From contig CAOLHI010001802.1 in NCBI GenBank assembly GCA_948474755.1, forward strand, positions 265,947 to 329,946: a stretch of DNA of 64,000 nt, written 5' to 3'. Position numbers and translations under genes: made by a program. Below the pieces are notes generated by a model that saw only the letters and a list, made by a program, of their open reading frames with translations, had not been told where the DNA came from and ran no database searches. The DNA is from Ctenosaura bakeri (lineage: Eukaryota; Chordata; Lepidosauria; Squamata; Iguanidae). Position 1 is the stretch's first letter, and the number at the start of each line of letters is the position of its first letter. This document shows positions 33,994 through 47,446 of this stretch, in pieces.

Positions 33994-36900
33994 TGTAAAA
34001 ATAAGTTGAGCGTTGGGTTATGGGCCACGTAAAAAGAATTAAAGCCAATGCACATATTCTCTTTTATCCTACGTTTTCTTTAATTAGCTCTAACATCAAA
34101 TGTTCTACTTGCTTTTTTAATGAAATGAAAAATTACGGGTTATGTTTGGGAGGCGGGCAGGAAGAACTGAAAAGTATTTTCCTTCCTCCCAAATAATATG
34201 TTTGCATTTCCTACATTGTAGCTGATACCCAGGGGCCAGTGAATCCACAGAACCATTCTGTAAGGATCTTATGATCAATATCATCCTATATCCCAGTGTT
34301 GAGAACAACTGAATAAATTTTCATTTCAAACCAGTAACACTTTGGCAGGATGAATTTTAAGAGCTTGGCAAACTTGGATCAAAATTTTCATATCAGCACC
34401 CATTCTAAAATGTGGAACCATTTCCAGTTCTGTTTAAAAGTCTGGTTCCTGTATCCTCATGAGAAGTGAAGAGGAACAATAGCAAATTAAACAAACAATT
34501 TGGAGGCTTCAGTAAAGTCTTAGGTAAATATATTGTTAGCTGTTTACTATTATTATGAATGCTTTCTCTGGAAATGTAATTATTTATAGATAGATTTCTG
34601 TCTTTTTAAAAAAAACATAAACATAAACTACTATTACTCATCTCCATATTAATTCATGCCATAGCAGCCATTTTGGACATTACGTGAAATGCACATACAA
34701 CATCTGGAAGAAAATGAAGTCTGAGGGTTGGTTTGAAACCTTTCTATTCAAGTTCAAGCATACCAACACCCAAGTCCCTGGGGCTCCCAAGCAACAGTCT
34801 GGAAAATCATGAAAGCCACTGGAGTAAATCCCATGTCAAACAGAAGAGGGCAATATTGCTGTGCTGCATATTATATACCAGATTAATACATTTATTACCT
34901 CTTTTGATTGAGTACCCTGCCTGGAAATCTAATGAGGATGGAGAAGATTACTGGTATTTCTGCACTTTCCAATATGGAATGGACAAGAAAGAGTGATGGG
35001 GAGGGGGCTTTTCATCTTGCTAGGTAAAAAATTCCTGATATTGGAAAGGGCAGATGAGAGTGCAATTACAGAGTGAATTGTAAGCACTGGGCAGGGGGAG
35101 ATTGTTTCAAACACTCAAAATAAATTGATAATTTTTTGGTCTGCATATCATATCAAATTTCTTTACACTTTGTTTGAACTAATCTTCCCTCCGCCCTTCT
35201 ATGCAGAACAAGGGAAATTGGACTGAATATTAAATTACAGGATTATTTATACTGTGTTTGAACTGATCTCTTTATACATTTGTCTAGGGCAAGGGAAATT
35301 CACTCTGCCTCTTGCCAACTTCTGCAGTCTGAATGGCAAGTGAACTTCTCCAGTCTGAACAGCAAGGAGTCAACTAAGACATTTGTCCATTGAAAGTAGC
35401 TGTAGTCTGCCATCTGTAGGGAACTCCAGATTCTGAATCATATGTTTTTAGGGTACCATTAATGAATGCTTGGAAAATTACCTTATTGGATTACAGCCTC
35501 CAAAATCGCTCACCCAGCATGGCCAATCGTGCTAGAAAAGTGAATTTTCTGAGTCCTGCTTCACTCAATCATGAAAAGGCAGAAAAATATCCTTCTCTTT
35601 CCCTGTTTTCTGTATCACTGCATTTTCTGTCTCTCTTTATTATTTATTTACAGTATTAGAATATTTACATCCTGCCCTGTATCTGAAGATCTCACTATTA
35701 CCCAACTGTCTCCTGGCTGTTCTCTCTGGGGGATTACAGGAGCCACAGACCATAAAAGTGCTGACTCTAAAAATATTGCTGTCACAAACAACAGTGGAAG
35801 CTTTCACCAAAAGTGATTTTCCCTTTCCTTCAAATTATGTAAGAAGAGAGACGTCAGTTGTTAAAAGCACTGGATATTTGAAGAGGGCCAAGGCTTGGAG
35901 AAAATATGTTCTTTAATTAATAAGGCTCTTTTTAATCTCTATTTCTGAGGATTTTCTTACATTTTGATAATCCTATTTGTCTCCCCAAACATTTGGTTCC
36001 TGTTGGCTCCTTTAGATTGCAAACAAATTTTATACAAAGCCTGGAAGAATTGTTTGGACAACGATTTGCCATGCCAGCTGGGGAATTCTGGGACTTGTAG
36101 TCTAATTTTTTTTAATTACCCTCCGATTTTACATCTTTGCTACTTCCAATCCAGCAATAAGTAGGTTAGGACCCAGGAGGAGGATTGTTTGCCACCCTTA
36201 CAATCCCATGGATGTGATTCCATCATCGTTTTGCCTTGTGGGAAGGTTGAGCTCTTGGAAGGAGATTCTGTGTTTTAGGCTGAGATTCCAAGATAGTTTT
36301 GCCACTTGCAATGTCAAGACCACCACTGTTGACATATGAAATTCATTCATACTGGAATTTTCCAACTCATACTAAAAATAATTCAAATAGTTTTTTGAGG
36401 TTTATAAAACTCATCCCCTGCCACACATATATAGACAGCAATCTGTGTGCCGAGAATGCAATAGGGGTGGGCAACTGTAAGAAGTAGGGAGGCAGTTTTT
36501 TGACCGAGTGCCCCAACGGGTTCTATAATCCACCCATATCTAGCTGGAAACAAAACTGGAAGTAATTTCTGGTTCATATCTTCTGCTGTTTTGAGCTGAT
36601 TTTCTTTGTTTGGGTGGCATGGGGTATCTTACTGGTATCCTCCAGGAATGACAACTGACTAATTTTGGATTATTTTTGCCTTCCATTTTGGAGAGTGCAG
36701 GGCTCTGGGTACTTCTTGAAAGTGAAAGAAACCCTGTGGGCCACATGAACCCCATCACTTGCAATCTTTCCAACCCTGCATTAAACTATGAGCATGTGAA
36801 CAAAAAGGAAGAGATTAATAAGGGGCTTTATTCCAATGCTCAGCTTGAAATATTTTGTTTCAAGCACATCACATTATTTCCATTAGCCACCAATTTGACA

Positions 36901-37245
36901 GCTTACATTTATCACTTGTAGCCATTGTTTACTAGAAAACAAGATTAGAGTCAAAGGAAGGAAACATGAAAATTAGGGGAAGGAACAACATCAATTTAAG
37001 AAAGACAGGTGATACCGTATAATTTGTAGAAAACAGAAAGACTTAGAATGACCATTGATTAAAAATGAAGAAAGAAAGTCCAAAAATAGGGTTACAGTAG
37101 AATATTATGAAATACTATGAAAAGAAGAATAATTTACATAACTTTAAGAGGGGCAATGAAGATACTGAAATTGTTAAAGCTTTTTTACATCCCGGTTTAA
37201 TCATTAATGAAAATGGAGACTGTAGTCAAGAAATCAGAGGAAGAC
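33994..37245. other. No gene recognised
   Basis: Intron sequence with small scattered repeat pieces (for example attctgggacttgtagtct near 36085). No exon or complete element found. Confidence 0.4.
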
Positions 37246-37248
37246 TTA

Positions 37249-37450
37249 GGCCATTTCCGTACTACACTGTTATAATGCTATTATTGCACTTTCAACATTA
37301 CATGGAATTCTGAGGTTTGTAGTTTACTGAGGCCAAAGAGCTCTCTGGCTGAGAATTCTTAATACCCCTCCTTAAACTGCAAACCCTAGAATTCCAAAGA
37401 AATGTTGAAAGTGCAATAATAGCACTATAACAGTGTAGGGCAGAAATAGC
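37249..37450. mobile_element. Palindromic MITE, GGCC-TIR family
   Basis: Left end ggccatttccgtactacac, right arm gttgaaagtgcaataatag ending cagaaatagc. TTA lies on each side (37246-37248 and 37451-37453) if the right end has lost one base. Confidence 0.8.
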
Positions 37451-37504
37451 TTAAGACTAGAAAGGCAACTATGAAGGAACTAATAAGATCTTCACATGTA
37501 AGGT

Positions 37505-37710
37505 TTGTTGTGTGCCTTCAGGTTGTTTCTGACTTATGACAATGTTAGTGCAAGCCTATCATGGGGTTTTCTTGGCAAATTTCTTCAGATTGGTTTGCCA
37601 TTGCCTTCCTCTGAGGCAGAAAGCATGTTTCCATGACTGAGCAGGGATTTGTACCCTGGTCTCTAGAATTGTATTCCAATGCTCTAACCACTATACTGCA
37701 TGGGCTCTCT
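37505..37710 (-). repeat. tRNA-derived SINE (Sauria-type)
   Basis: Reverse orientation: ttgtgtgccttcaggttgtt, gacttatgacaatgtta, then tttccatgactgagcaggg and ctaaccactatactgca. Confidence 0.88.
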
Positions 37711-37739
37711 CAAATGTAATGATATATTAAATAACAAAG

Positions 37740-38185
37740 TCAGAATCATCCAGAACATAGTATTTCTGATTTCCAGGTATGGGTGTGAAAGCTGGACAGT
37801 GAAGAAAGTTGATATGAAGAAAATCAATTCATTTGAAATGTGGTGCTAGAGAAGAGTTTTATGGAGGCTGCTAAAAAGACAAATCAATTGGTTCCAGAAC
37901 AAATCAAGCCTGAACTCTTCCTAGAAGCCAAGATGTCTACAATGAGGTTGGCATACTTTGTTGATGAAATGGCATGACTAATTGAAAAAAAGATAACAAT
38001 GATTGTTAAAGTGAAATGCAATAGGAAAAGAGGAAGACCGTACTACAGGTGGATTGATTCAAACAAGGAAGACATGACTACCCTGAGTTTGCAAGATCTG
38101 AGCAAAGCTGTTGATAATTGGGATTCCTGGAGGTCTCTGATTCATAGGTTCACCATAAGTCAAAATCAACTCGACAGCTAATAAC
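37740..38185 (+). mobile_element. RTE-BovB LINE 3' end
   Basis: Encodes GCESWTVKKVD-like and FEMWC-like pieces, then RKRGRPYYRWIDSNKEDMTT and the WDSWRSLIHRFTISQNQLDS end typical of BovB. It ends aactcgacagctaataacaa. Confidence 0.85.
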
Positions 38186-39223
38186 AAGAACAAAGCCTAT
38201 ACTTAGGCAATGTACTTTCAAAATGAAGTCCAACATCTCACAATAAAACAAGAGATATTTCAGCCACTCATCCAAATGTAAACCACTTAATAAGCAGGAC
38301 TCCTTCTTCACACTGCTTAATGTGTACCAGTTACAGCTCCTTTCCTTTTTCTGCCTAAATAGCAATATTTAACCATAGATAAATAGGCAAAAGGACAATT
38401 TATGCTCATTTTGCTCTGATGCATTTCATATATAAGACATATTGGAAGCCACAGAATAAAAACAAATTTTATATAAATATACAGAGAATCAAAGCCATGG
38501 GTTGAATTGGGACAATTCTACATGACAGAAATATGTAGGCCCTGGATCCAAACTGCTACATTATGTTTGCTCAAGACCATGGCCATATCCCCATGATATA
38601 TGAGAAACTGCTTTATACATTTGGTTTCAAAATGCGGTTTGCCACTATGTAGTATAAATGGCTGTTATTTTGAAAATACATACCTAAAAATACACGGGAC
38701 CAGTTTCTGCTATTTGTTGAATCCTAGCCTGAAAGTACGTCAGATTCTCCAGGAAAAGGCTATAGACATGGAATGCTACAATTTTAGGGGTTGTAATGTA
38801 AAGGGAGGTCTGGTAGCGGTGAAACAACATGTACAGTTTTGGAGTCTCAGCGTACAATTTTGGTTGTGACTGGGTTGAATCCCACTCCTGCTTTGAACAC
38901 TCACCATCTGCATACCTGGCTGAAAAGATGTACGCCTTTTCATTTGGGAAACTCCCAAGGATATCAGATATAATGCTGAGCCATTACTCTCACCTTGTAT
39001 AAAAACAGGGATGTCAGCAAGATGACAGCAGAGAGACATTCTGGTAAGGTAGAGTTATTAACTTTGAAAATACAGACTGTGTGGTTTAGCACTCAGTAAC
39101 AAACAGCACTGCACCATTTGTTACACAGTGCTTCTCCTGAGTGCCTGAAATAGATCACATATATTATTTCAGTAATCCTTGCAAGGAAGCAATGGAGAGA
39201 CTGTGGCCTTCAGGCCTGATCTG

Positions 39224-39350
39224 GGCTGTTTCCGGACTAGCCTGTTATAGCACTACAATTCCACTTTCAACATCCTCTGGAATCTGGGGGTTTGCAGAGG
39301 ATGTTGGAAGTGGAATCGTAGGGCTATAACAGGCTAGTGCGGAAATGGCC
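39224..39350. mobile_element. Palindromic MITE, GGCC-TIR family (short, 127 bp)
   Basis: Left end ggctgtttccggactagcc, right end ggctagtgcggaaatggcc. Flanks CTG and CCA do not match, so the duplication is lost or the ends were altered. Confidence 0.8.
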
Positions 39351-39552
39351 CCAATCTGCCAAACTTCACAGGCCATCCCACCCACTCTTCCCATGGGACT
39401 CATCCCCTCACAGCCATGCCTTCTTACTTTTTCCATAGTGGTTTGGCAATGCAGGAAGAGATCAGACTCTTTCTTTCTTCATCGATAGACTGCTTGCATT
39501 TCTTTCAGCGTGCTGGGAAAGAGGCAACTGCTTTCTCAATGCACAGAGAAAG

Positions 39553-39765
39553 GACCCTTTCATACCATACAATTGTAGCACTATGATTTCGTTTTAACTG
39601 CCATGGCTGCATTCTATAGAATCTTGAGGTTTTTAGTTCAGTAAAGCAATCAGGTTCTCTGGCTGAGAATTCTAAATGCCCCCCTTAAACTATGAATCCC
39701 AAGATTCTATCAGATGGAACTATGACAGTTAAAGTAACATCGTAGTGCTATAACTCTATAGTGCA
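39553..39765. mobile_element. Type-2 palindromic element, partial
   Basis: Starts gaccctttcataccatac; the arms carry tctatagaatcttgagg and cccaagattctatcaga. The right end is degraded. Confidence 0.55.
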
Positions 39766-39896
39766 CTTGTTTTCAAACTTTTTACCCTGTGAGCTCCTTT
39801 ATATCTACATGAGGACATTGTATCCACCCTCTTCACATTGTGCCCCCCCATGTCCTATCCTTTGTGTCCCTCTCCCTCTCACAGGCCCCTCACACT

Positions 39897-40098
39897 GGCC
39901 ATTTCCACACTACCCTGTTATAGTGTTATCATTCCACTTTCAACATCCTGTGGAATCCTGGGGTTTGCAGTTTAGGAAGGGGTATTTAGAATTCTCAGCC
40001 AGAGAGCTCTTCGGCCTCAGTAAACTACAAAACCCAGAATTCCACAGGATGTTGAAAGTGGAATAATAGCACTATAACAGTCTAGTGCAGAAATGGTC
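39897..40098. mobile_element. Palindromic MITE, GGCC-TIR family
   Basis: Left end ggccatttccacactaccc, right end tctagtgcagaaatggtc. Flanks ACT and TCT (two of three bases equal). Confidence 0.85.
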
Positions 40099-40552
40099 TC
40101 TGCACACAGCCTCCATCTTAACTCAGAGTTCTTGGTCTTTCTTCATTTCCCTCCCCACCCCAGTTAAGAAACTGCCTTATGATTACTAAGGGGCATGAGC
40201 CTGCTGCACCAATGACAGAATGTTTGGAGAAGTTGAATGGCAAAAGCATAAAAAAAGGGAAGCCAATTTTTGCTATGTCTGAGTTAGAGGAAGGCACCAC
40301 AGTGGAAGATGCTTTGTGTCACTCTTTTGAAGAGATCAGTCAGTGCTCAATGGAGCACACGTACATACACACACGCAGCCCTTTCTTCATATTTGCCATA
40401 TTTGCAGGCTGACTTTTCCTGAACCCTCCCTTGAGTAACTACGATGCTTTCTCTTAGGGTCCTGTTTAAGAACCACTAGGGCCCAGAGAGAAGGGAGAGC
40501 GAAGAAGTAAGAAACTAAGATAAAAGAGGTGGAAGAGAGGGAGGGAGACAGA

Positions 40553-40729
40553 GACCATTTCCACACTAGCCTGTTATAGCGTGATAATTCCACTTTCAAC
40601 ATCCTGTGGAATCCTGGGCTTTGCAGTTTAGGGAGGAGCCTCAGGTCCCTCCCCAAACTGCAAACCTCAGGATTCCAGGATGTTGAAAGTCAAATAATCA
40701 CGCTGTAACAGGCTAGTGCGGAAATGGCC
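40553..40729. mobile_element. Palindromic MITE, GGCC-TIR family
   Basis: Left end gaccatttccacactagcc, right end ggctagtgcggaaatggcc. Exact AGA on each side (40550-40552 and 40730-40732). Confidence 0.88.
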
Positions 40730-40732
40730 AGA

Positions 40733-43265
40733 GAGGGAAGGAGGGAGACAGAGAGACAAGGGGTGATAGAGAATCTTGTTTTGGTCCCACGTACATGTTT
40801 TGGCCATCTCCAGTTCTACGGTGCAGCCCCCATCCCCTGCCCAAGATGATTGTATAGAAATGTCTGTAGTTTATGGAATGAAGTAGCTGAATATCCAGAC
40901 AAAAGGACACAAACAATCTTCGACTGGACTGTTTGGGATTTACGTATATAATTAGCCTCTATGTAAAGAAACCTATTTTTCAAACCACTTGTGTGATATC
41001 TTGCATTTCCCAAACAACTTTCTGCTTGAACAGTTTAAAATATATTGCCGTATATAATAGGAAAAGGGTATATTCTGTAACAATTAGGAAAATACCATTT
41101 TTGAAAACAGGTACAGAAAGAAAGGGAAGGGGGGGGGAGCCCTGAAAATATCTGTCTAATTGCCACTTACAGTTAGGCATATGAATGCCTTATGCTTTTC
41201 TGAGTTTGACCTACTGCAAAAAATGGACTTTACCTTTTCAGCATAATTATTTTTTGCTCAGCATAATTATTTTTTGCCATGGCCTCTATCCTCAGCCACC
41301 CAGCTAATAACACCTGTGGCTATTAGGGTCATAAAGCTTGCCCTTTCCATTCTTAATGCTAGTATGGCTTGCTGTTGCTGCTCCAAGTCAGCTGCTAACC
41401 AAGAGGTTTCAGTGGAAAGCTCATCTGTTTGTCTGGTCACTCATGCAGCAAAAAGGAATTTGCACTGTTTGATACGTTTCTTAAAAGTAGGGCCTAATCC
41501 TTCTTTCAGGAATTTGCTGCCAAATGTTTGGCTTGCACAGATAATGTGTTGAGGGCCGTGACATCACTGGAATATAAAGGCTTAGAAAGTGGATCACTAA
41601 ACTGTAGAGGCTACAGATAAGTCATATATGTTATGATTAGGAAAGCCTAACTTCTATTCCACTTTTAAAGCTGAAGCAGATGTGCTTACTTTGAGGTGGT
41701 TAAAGGACAAAAGCCAGCAGCCCCATAACTCTTAAAACTGCAGTTTAACTAATAATAAACAACTTAAGCATTTTCTCATGACATTTCCTACTCAGAGGCC
41801 TCCAAAGTAAATGTAGACAGATCCAACCTCCTTCCCCCTGCCATTTCTTTATATGAAATGTGTATAATTGTGGTTGTTCTGGAGATGGGGGAAAATTATC
41901 TGGAAAGATCAACAGAGCTTAGATGGATGAGACTGTATTTTTTTGTTATTCCCATTGTGGCCTTTAGAGACTTGAAAAGAAGCAGAAGATACGTTGGCGA
42001 AACATTAACAGTGTAGATGCATCACTTCATAGAATAAAAATACTATACCTCTAGGATACCATGGGATGTTGCAGACAATTGCAAAGGAGGTAAGGGTCAA
42101 TCCGGTCACCTTGACTTCCTCCAGCCCACACTATCACTCCTAGTACAACTTGCACTGATGTCACTTATGGTTTTAGGATTCCTTGAAAAATGGCTGGTTT
42201 TAAAGGGTTTCCCAGGTCTGGGGCTATTGCAAGGGGACTCAAACTGTCATGGTTCTTGTGACAGTTTCTAGGAGTTTATTGGCCAGGTTTTTTAAAAAAA
42301 TTGTTTGGGCACAGTCTGGAAACTTTGAAGATCATGGGGACAGGCATCAGGAACTCCAAAACAGGTACATGCAGGCTACAAGCTTGCCTTTTGTCACCGC
42401 ATCCTAGATGTTTATGATCTCCCATTGTGAACGAGACAGAAAGAATTCAGATTATAATGCATGCAACCTGTCAGCCTTTCATGTGGATGCCAAAATTCCA
42501 ATGGATCTTGTCTGCATGAATCCTGAGAAGGTGACATCACTGTAAATATTATATAAAGATATAAAAAGATTTCTAAAAAACTTTGAAAACATTATTTGCC
42601 ATTTTCTTTAAGAATTACCTAAGTAGTGTGCAATGCACTAAAAATCCATGCAATGAAAACCATATGGTATAAAAAATAAAGGAGGCCTCTGGAATATATA
42701 ACCCTTGTGTCATATATAGTTTAGCTGCCCTTATACTGTGGCTCACAGGTGCTTTCTTTCCCCCAGTGCTCTTTTCTGCAAATGTGGAGGGGCCAAGACA
42801 CTTCATGCCACCCACATCTAACAACAGAGTAATCCACTGAAGTTTTGCAGTCTCTGTAACTGAAGGGACACATGAAGATCAGCAGGGATTAGAGGAATAT
42901 ATTCCTTGAAGGATGTCTTACCATTGTGTTACACAAGAAAGTAAGACTAAAAAGCCAAAAATGCCAGGGCTATTCTGTTGACAGCCATGTCCTACTTGGA
43001 CAGCACATAAAAAAGACTGCATGCAAGCTGAGTGTCTTTTCTTTACACATTTTCCAACCACTTTTGGCATGTGTTACAGAAGGCTGCCCAAAACACATGA
43101 GGTTAGCAGTAAGCTGATAGTCCAAGTGTCTTTATTTTCACCATTTGAAATTTCAGTTCCCTGTGCTTGTCCACCATAAAAGCAACATGGGTGTGAGATC
43201 ACCTAATAATCTCACACTCTGTACCAAATTTAATCTGAGCTAGCATTTGAATCTTAGTATTTACA
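40733..43265. other. No gene recognised
   Basis: Intron. A 20-bp tandem doubling (cagcataattattttttgc) lies at 41239-41278. Nothing else supported. Confidence 0.4.
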
Positions 43266-43268
43266 AAG

Positions 43269-43460
43269 AGAGCCAGTGTGGTGTAGTAGCATGAGCATTG
43301 GAATATGACTCTGGAGACCAGGGTTCGATTTTCTGCTAGCCATGGAAACCCACTGGACGACTTTGGGTATGCACACTCTCAGCCCCAGAAAACAATGTGA
43401 TAGGTTCATCTTAGGGTCACCACAAGTTGGAAATGACTTGAAGGCACATAACAACAACAT
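43269..43460 (+). repeat. tRNA-derived SINE (Sauria-type)
   Basis: Contains gagccagtgtggtgtagt, ggagaccagggttcgatt, ccatggaaacccactgg, agggtcaccacaagttgga and an acaacaac tail. A good reference copy for the nested sites at 47.0, 48.2 and 52.6 kb. Confidence 0.9.
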
Positions 43461-43469
43461 GCCCATTAT

Positions 43470-45172
43470 CTTACATGAATTTTATATCTTGGAAATGTTT
43501 TCAGAACTCTTCTTGGGGTGTGTCTATCTGGATTTGCCCTGAAGCTGAATAACTGTCAGCAAAGTACTGGATAAAACCTATACCAGTTTTCATTGGCTGG
43601 CAAGAAGTAAGTGTTACAATGCAATTTGACAAGTAACTTCGCTTGAGCTTGTTACTAAAACGGAATTTAGAATTCTGTTGCTGTTTTGTTTTGACATCTG
43701 ATAAAATAAGAACAAGCTAGCTGTGAACAAGCCCAAAGACAACTCACTGTTGGCGCATAATTCCTCTGCTGTTACACAGGGTCATGCATATTTCTGTTTG
43801 GAAGAGAAAACTCAAACACCAAAATGAGATCTGTAGACTACTGCACGCACATTTCCCCCTAGGGTATCCATTTTTTAAGATGTAGGATCACATATGACAC
43901 CAGTGATGGATTCATCTCTGAGAAAAGTATATGTGGGAATAATCCATGTTTACAGCTTTGCCAGCGGAGATGCAGACCGGTAGCCGATTAGCAGCATTGC
44001 AAATATAAAACAGCACTTCCAAGTAATGAGAAAAGTTTTCTGGTTTTTGTGTGTGTGTGTGTGTTATGTGCGGGTGAGTAGGTGACATTAAAATTCAAGG
44101 AGCTGTACCAGTCTGTCAACAATATAATCTGGTAGGAAAAGTTCAAGAAGTTCTACTTAATTTGCTAGATTTTGCATGTGTTGGGCAGTGTCTCTGCCAC
44201 CTAGCAACTGCATAAGAGTTTAATTTTTTAGATAGCTGAGTTCATGCTGGCTGAGCAGGAAGAATGGCAAAGTACGATCAGAGGAAAGCAAGGAAGCCTG
44301 CCGCTCTTGAACCAACAGGGAGTCTAATAGGGGCAGATGGAGCTGGTCAGAGGTCAGCCTGCTGGGCCACAAGCACAGAGCAGAAGATAATACATTTTTC
44401 TCTCGGTGCAAATCCTCACTCTCTCTTCCCAACAGCTAGTGACTTTTTCAGAAATACAGCTAGGGCTAGTCAAACTGTATGCCAAGAACAGTTTAATACT
44501 GTATTCTGGCATTAAATTGTATGGCATTAAATCAAAATATTGATTTCCACTTGCTTTATACAGACTTGTTGTACACACATTTTCTTCTATCTGAAGACTG
44601 AACTAGGCAGTTTTTATACAGAACTCCCCAAATCTTCCCATCTTTTAAAATGGAAGACGATGTTTCTAAGAACCTGAACGTATATAGATAGGTATCTCAT
44701 CTAGTCATCAACGCCATCGCCATTGTTGTCACCGTGATGGTGCTGATTCACACAAAAACAAACAGAAATATCACAAAACTACAGAAAGCCTTTTACTTTG
44801 CCTTCTTCACAAGAAGCTAAGCGACTTTAAGCCCTGATGTACCAAGTATGGCTGAAGAGCTTCTAAGAGCATGAGATCCACTGATTTTACAGTGGGATTA
44901 AATATCTCTCTCCTTCTCTGATTAGTACTCTGCTAAATCAGTTCCATATGTAGAAGCTCCATGGAATGTTTTGCATGTGGACTAGTTCTTTCAATGACAA
45001 TGAGTGTATCTTTGGTCTGAGTCTGACCTCACTGTTTAAATTACACGAGAATTTATAGAAGGAATGGGAATTATGGATCTGGTCCAGGATGTCAGGCAGA
45101 AAATATGTCACAGGATGAGCCTGTCTGGGATCTGTGATCCTCAGCAGAGACCCTTCTTGCATTCCCACCATG
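43470..45172. other. No gene recognised
   Basis: Intron; a (GT)n tract at about 44047-44064. Chance ORFs only. Confidence 0.4.
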
Positions 45173-45339
45173 CAGAGGTGTCTCTAGGGTGAGGCAAGTA
45201 GGCAGTGTGTCCCAAGCACCAATGCTAGGGGGGAGCAAAAAAGCAATGCATGTAGGGGTGGGGATGGGGGTAGGAGTAAGAAGGTAGGGGCCAACTTCCA
45301 CACTTGCCCTAGGCGCTCTTTATTCTAGATATGCCACTG
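45173..45339. mobile_element. hAT-type MITE (same family as 33808-33985)
   Basis: Ends cagaggtgtctctaggg and ctagatatgccactg. Flanks CCACCATG and CCACTGTG match in six of eight bases. Confidence 0.75.
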
Positions 45340-46980
45340 CCACTGTGGTCACAAGCATGGTTGTTAGTGAAACAGCGTCTTCTTGGTGGACACCCTTAAA
45401 CTCTGAGAATTTGTGTGTATCTTTTAGTTTTTCTGTAACTGGGAGAAAATGATCGTTGTCAGATTCTCCTCCTGCCCCTTTTCTAACTATATGCACACAA
45501 ATGGGCATGCCCCAAATGGCATATGCTTGAAAAATGCATACAGACACACTTTAATCAATGAGAAAAATGCATCAAAATATGCCTATCAAGAGAAATGTAT
45601 AAAAACTTGTACAGTAGGGAACATGTGTACCAAGACACATACAGATTTCTGTTCAGGAAAGGGGAAGACTGACAATCTGATACTGAACTTCAACAGGATG
45701 AAAAGACTGAGGGCTTCTGAGAAAAGGGATGAAAACGGCATTTTCGCATCCCTAACGTTTCCTGGTATTTTTTTAAATACACACCTCCACAGTCTCCTAT
45801 AGCTAAAAGAGAAGAACTATAGTGAATGGTGAATTAAACTTCTCTTTTACAAGGAAACAAGCCACCCATCTTTTTTCACAAAAACAGCCTCCTTGTCATC
45901 TTCAACAATTTTCATCTTAAGGAAAAAAAAGAAAGCCTTCATATAACTTAGCCTTTGCAATAAAACCCGTGCTTGCAATCTGTTCCCTCAGAACTTCTCT
46001 CCTTTTCCTAAGCCTCATTGACCCTCACCTTAATTATAGTGAACCAAGATGCAAGACACCATGGGAGGAGAGCTTTTGCAAGATCTAATGGGCCACTTTG
46101 GATGCAAACTCAAGCTCTATTCTTCTCATCTGCCTTCTTCCAAGAGAAGCATGCCATCTTATAAATAGCCCTTTGCTTTTGCCTCATTGGGCACAATTTA
46201 AAATTGTGGGTATCCAAGCGAAAATGCAGGCCATTTTTCAGACAACTCATATTATGCTAACAGCATCCCAAGTATTGATACAGCCAATTCCAGTGTCCTG
46301 TAAAGGGATTTGCAGCCTCACCCCTCCAAGACAAATTCTTCCTCCATCATCTTTCAAGGTTTTTGAAGCTCTCTCACTTTCCTGGTTCTCTAAAGTTTTC
46401 CTTTCCTTGTTGTACAGCCTTGTGCTACTTTTGCATTAAGAATTCAATTATTTGGATCAGGTTCTAAAAATAACTCCGGCTCTGATACCGCATAATCCGA
46501 CAGGGCTGATAAAATACAAGCAGGAGTGCCTAAGGAAATATTTAGAATGTGCTGCTATGGTTACTTTCTGAACAGGGGTTAACGCCTCTCCCTCTCAGCT
46601 TCAAAAATCCTACACGAAAAGATGCCTATCGCTTTCATCAGTGGCTGGGTTTGACTTTGAAACTACTTCAGAAAGAAAAAACTTTTTATAAAAAAATTCT
46701 TTCTACAGAGGAATTGACCCATCTACCAGCCATGCTGGAAGGCGGAAAGTATCTGGGTCAAAGCACTGTGTCTGGGATGACTAGTACGTTAAAGTTGGTT
46801 AACGGCTTTCATTAAAAAAAAGAAAGAAATGCCACCCTGAGGAGAGGTCACCTTAGAGACCTTCAGAGCAACAGAATTCCAGATCCTCAAACACACTGTG
46901 ATTTTCACTTTCCTACAGTTTCAGAAACGTGAAAATCATACCACGCTGGAAGATCTGGAATGCTATTGCTTTCTACAGTT
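45340..46980. other. No gene recognised
   Basis: Intron with chance ORFs. The pair cacgctggaagatctggaat / cagatcctcaaac near 46880-46980 includes a short inverted or duplicated piece (ctacagtttcagaaa twice). Confidence 0.35.
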
Positions 46981-46990
46981 TCAGAAGAGA

Positions 46991-47017
46991 GGCAGCATGG
47001 TGTAGTGATTTGACTAT
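46991..47017 (+). repeat. tRNA-SINE, left part (interrupted by a DNA element)
   Basis: Reads ggcagcatggtgtagtgat and then ttgactat, the start of a Sauria-type SINE. It continues at 47450. Confidence 0.85.
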
Positions 47018-47446
47018 GGCCTTTTCTGCAGCTTACCTCTGTCCCGGTGGCATCTGGTGATGACGGTGGCAGCGGGTCTCCCAGGAGAGGAGCATGATGA
47101 AGCACTCCCCTCTGCACCAGCTGTCTGCAGGATTCAGGAAGCATGATGGCCATGCCTCTTCCTGCTGCAGTGCAGTTGGGTACTGTCCCAGTCTGTGCTG
47201 GGGCAGAAAGTGCAGCCATTGTATTTCCAGGGCCTCCGCAGGGAAGGTAAGTGTGGGCATGTGGTGGAGGGAGCAGCGCGATCACCAGTCATCGACGGGG
47301 AAAACCTGTCAATGATTTGCAGCGTGATCATACTGCCTGGGGATGGGAGAAGGTCAGAACTGGGACAATGCCAGGCATAAGTGTCGTCCTGGCGCCCTCC
47401 TTCTCCTGTCCCTATGGTGGGTTGGGTGCGTCAAGCAGAAAGGGCC
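47018..47446. mobile_element. Non-autonomous DNA element, GGCC-TIR family, 429 bp, nested in a SINE
   Basis: Starts ggccttttctgcagctt and ends gcagaaagggcc. Exact TAT on each side (47015-47017 and 47447-47449). Removing it plus one TAT rejoins the SINE body. Confidence 0.9.

Noticed and set aside
37999..38181. Small plus-strand ORF as a host gene
   Set aside because: It is the conserved C-terminal end of the BovB ORF.
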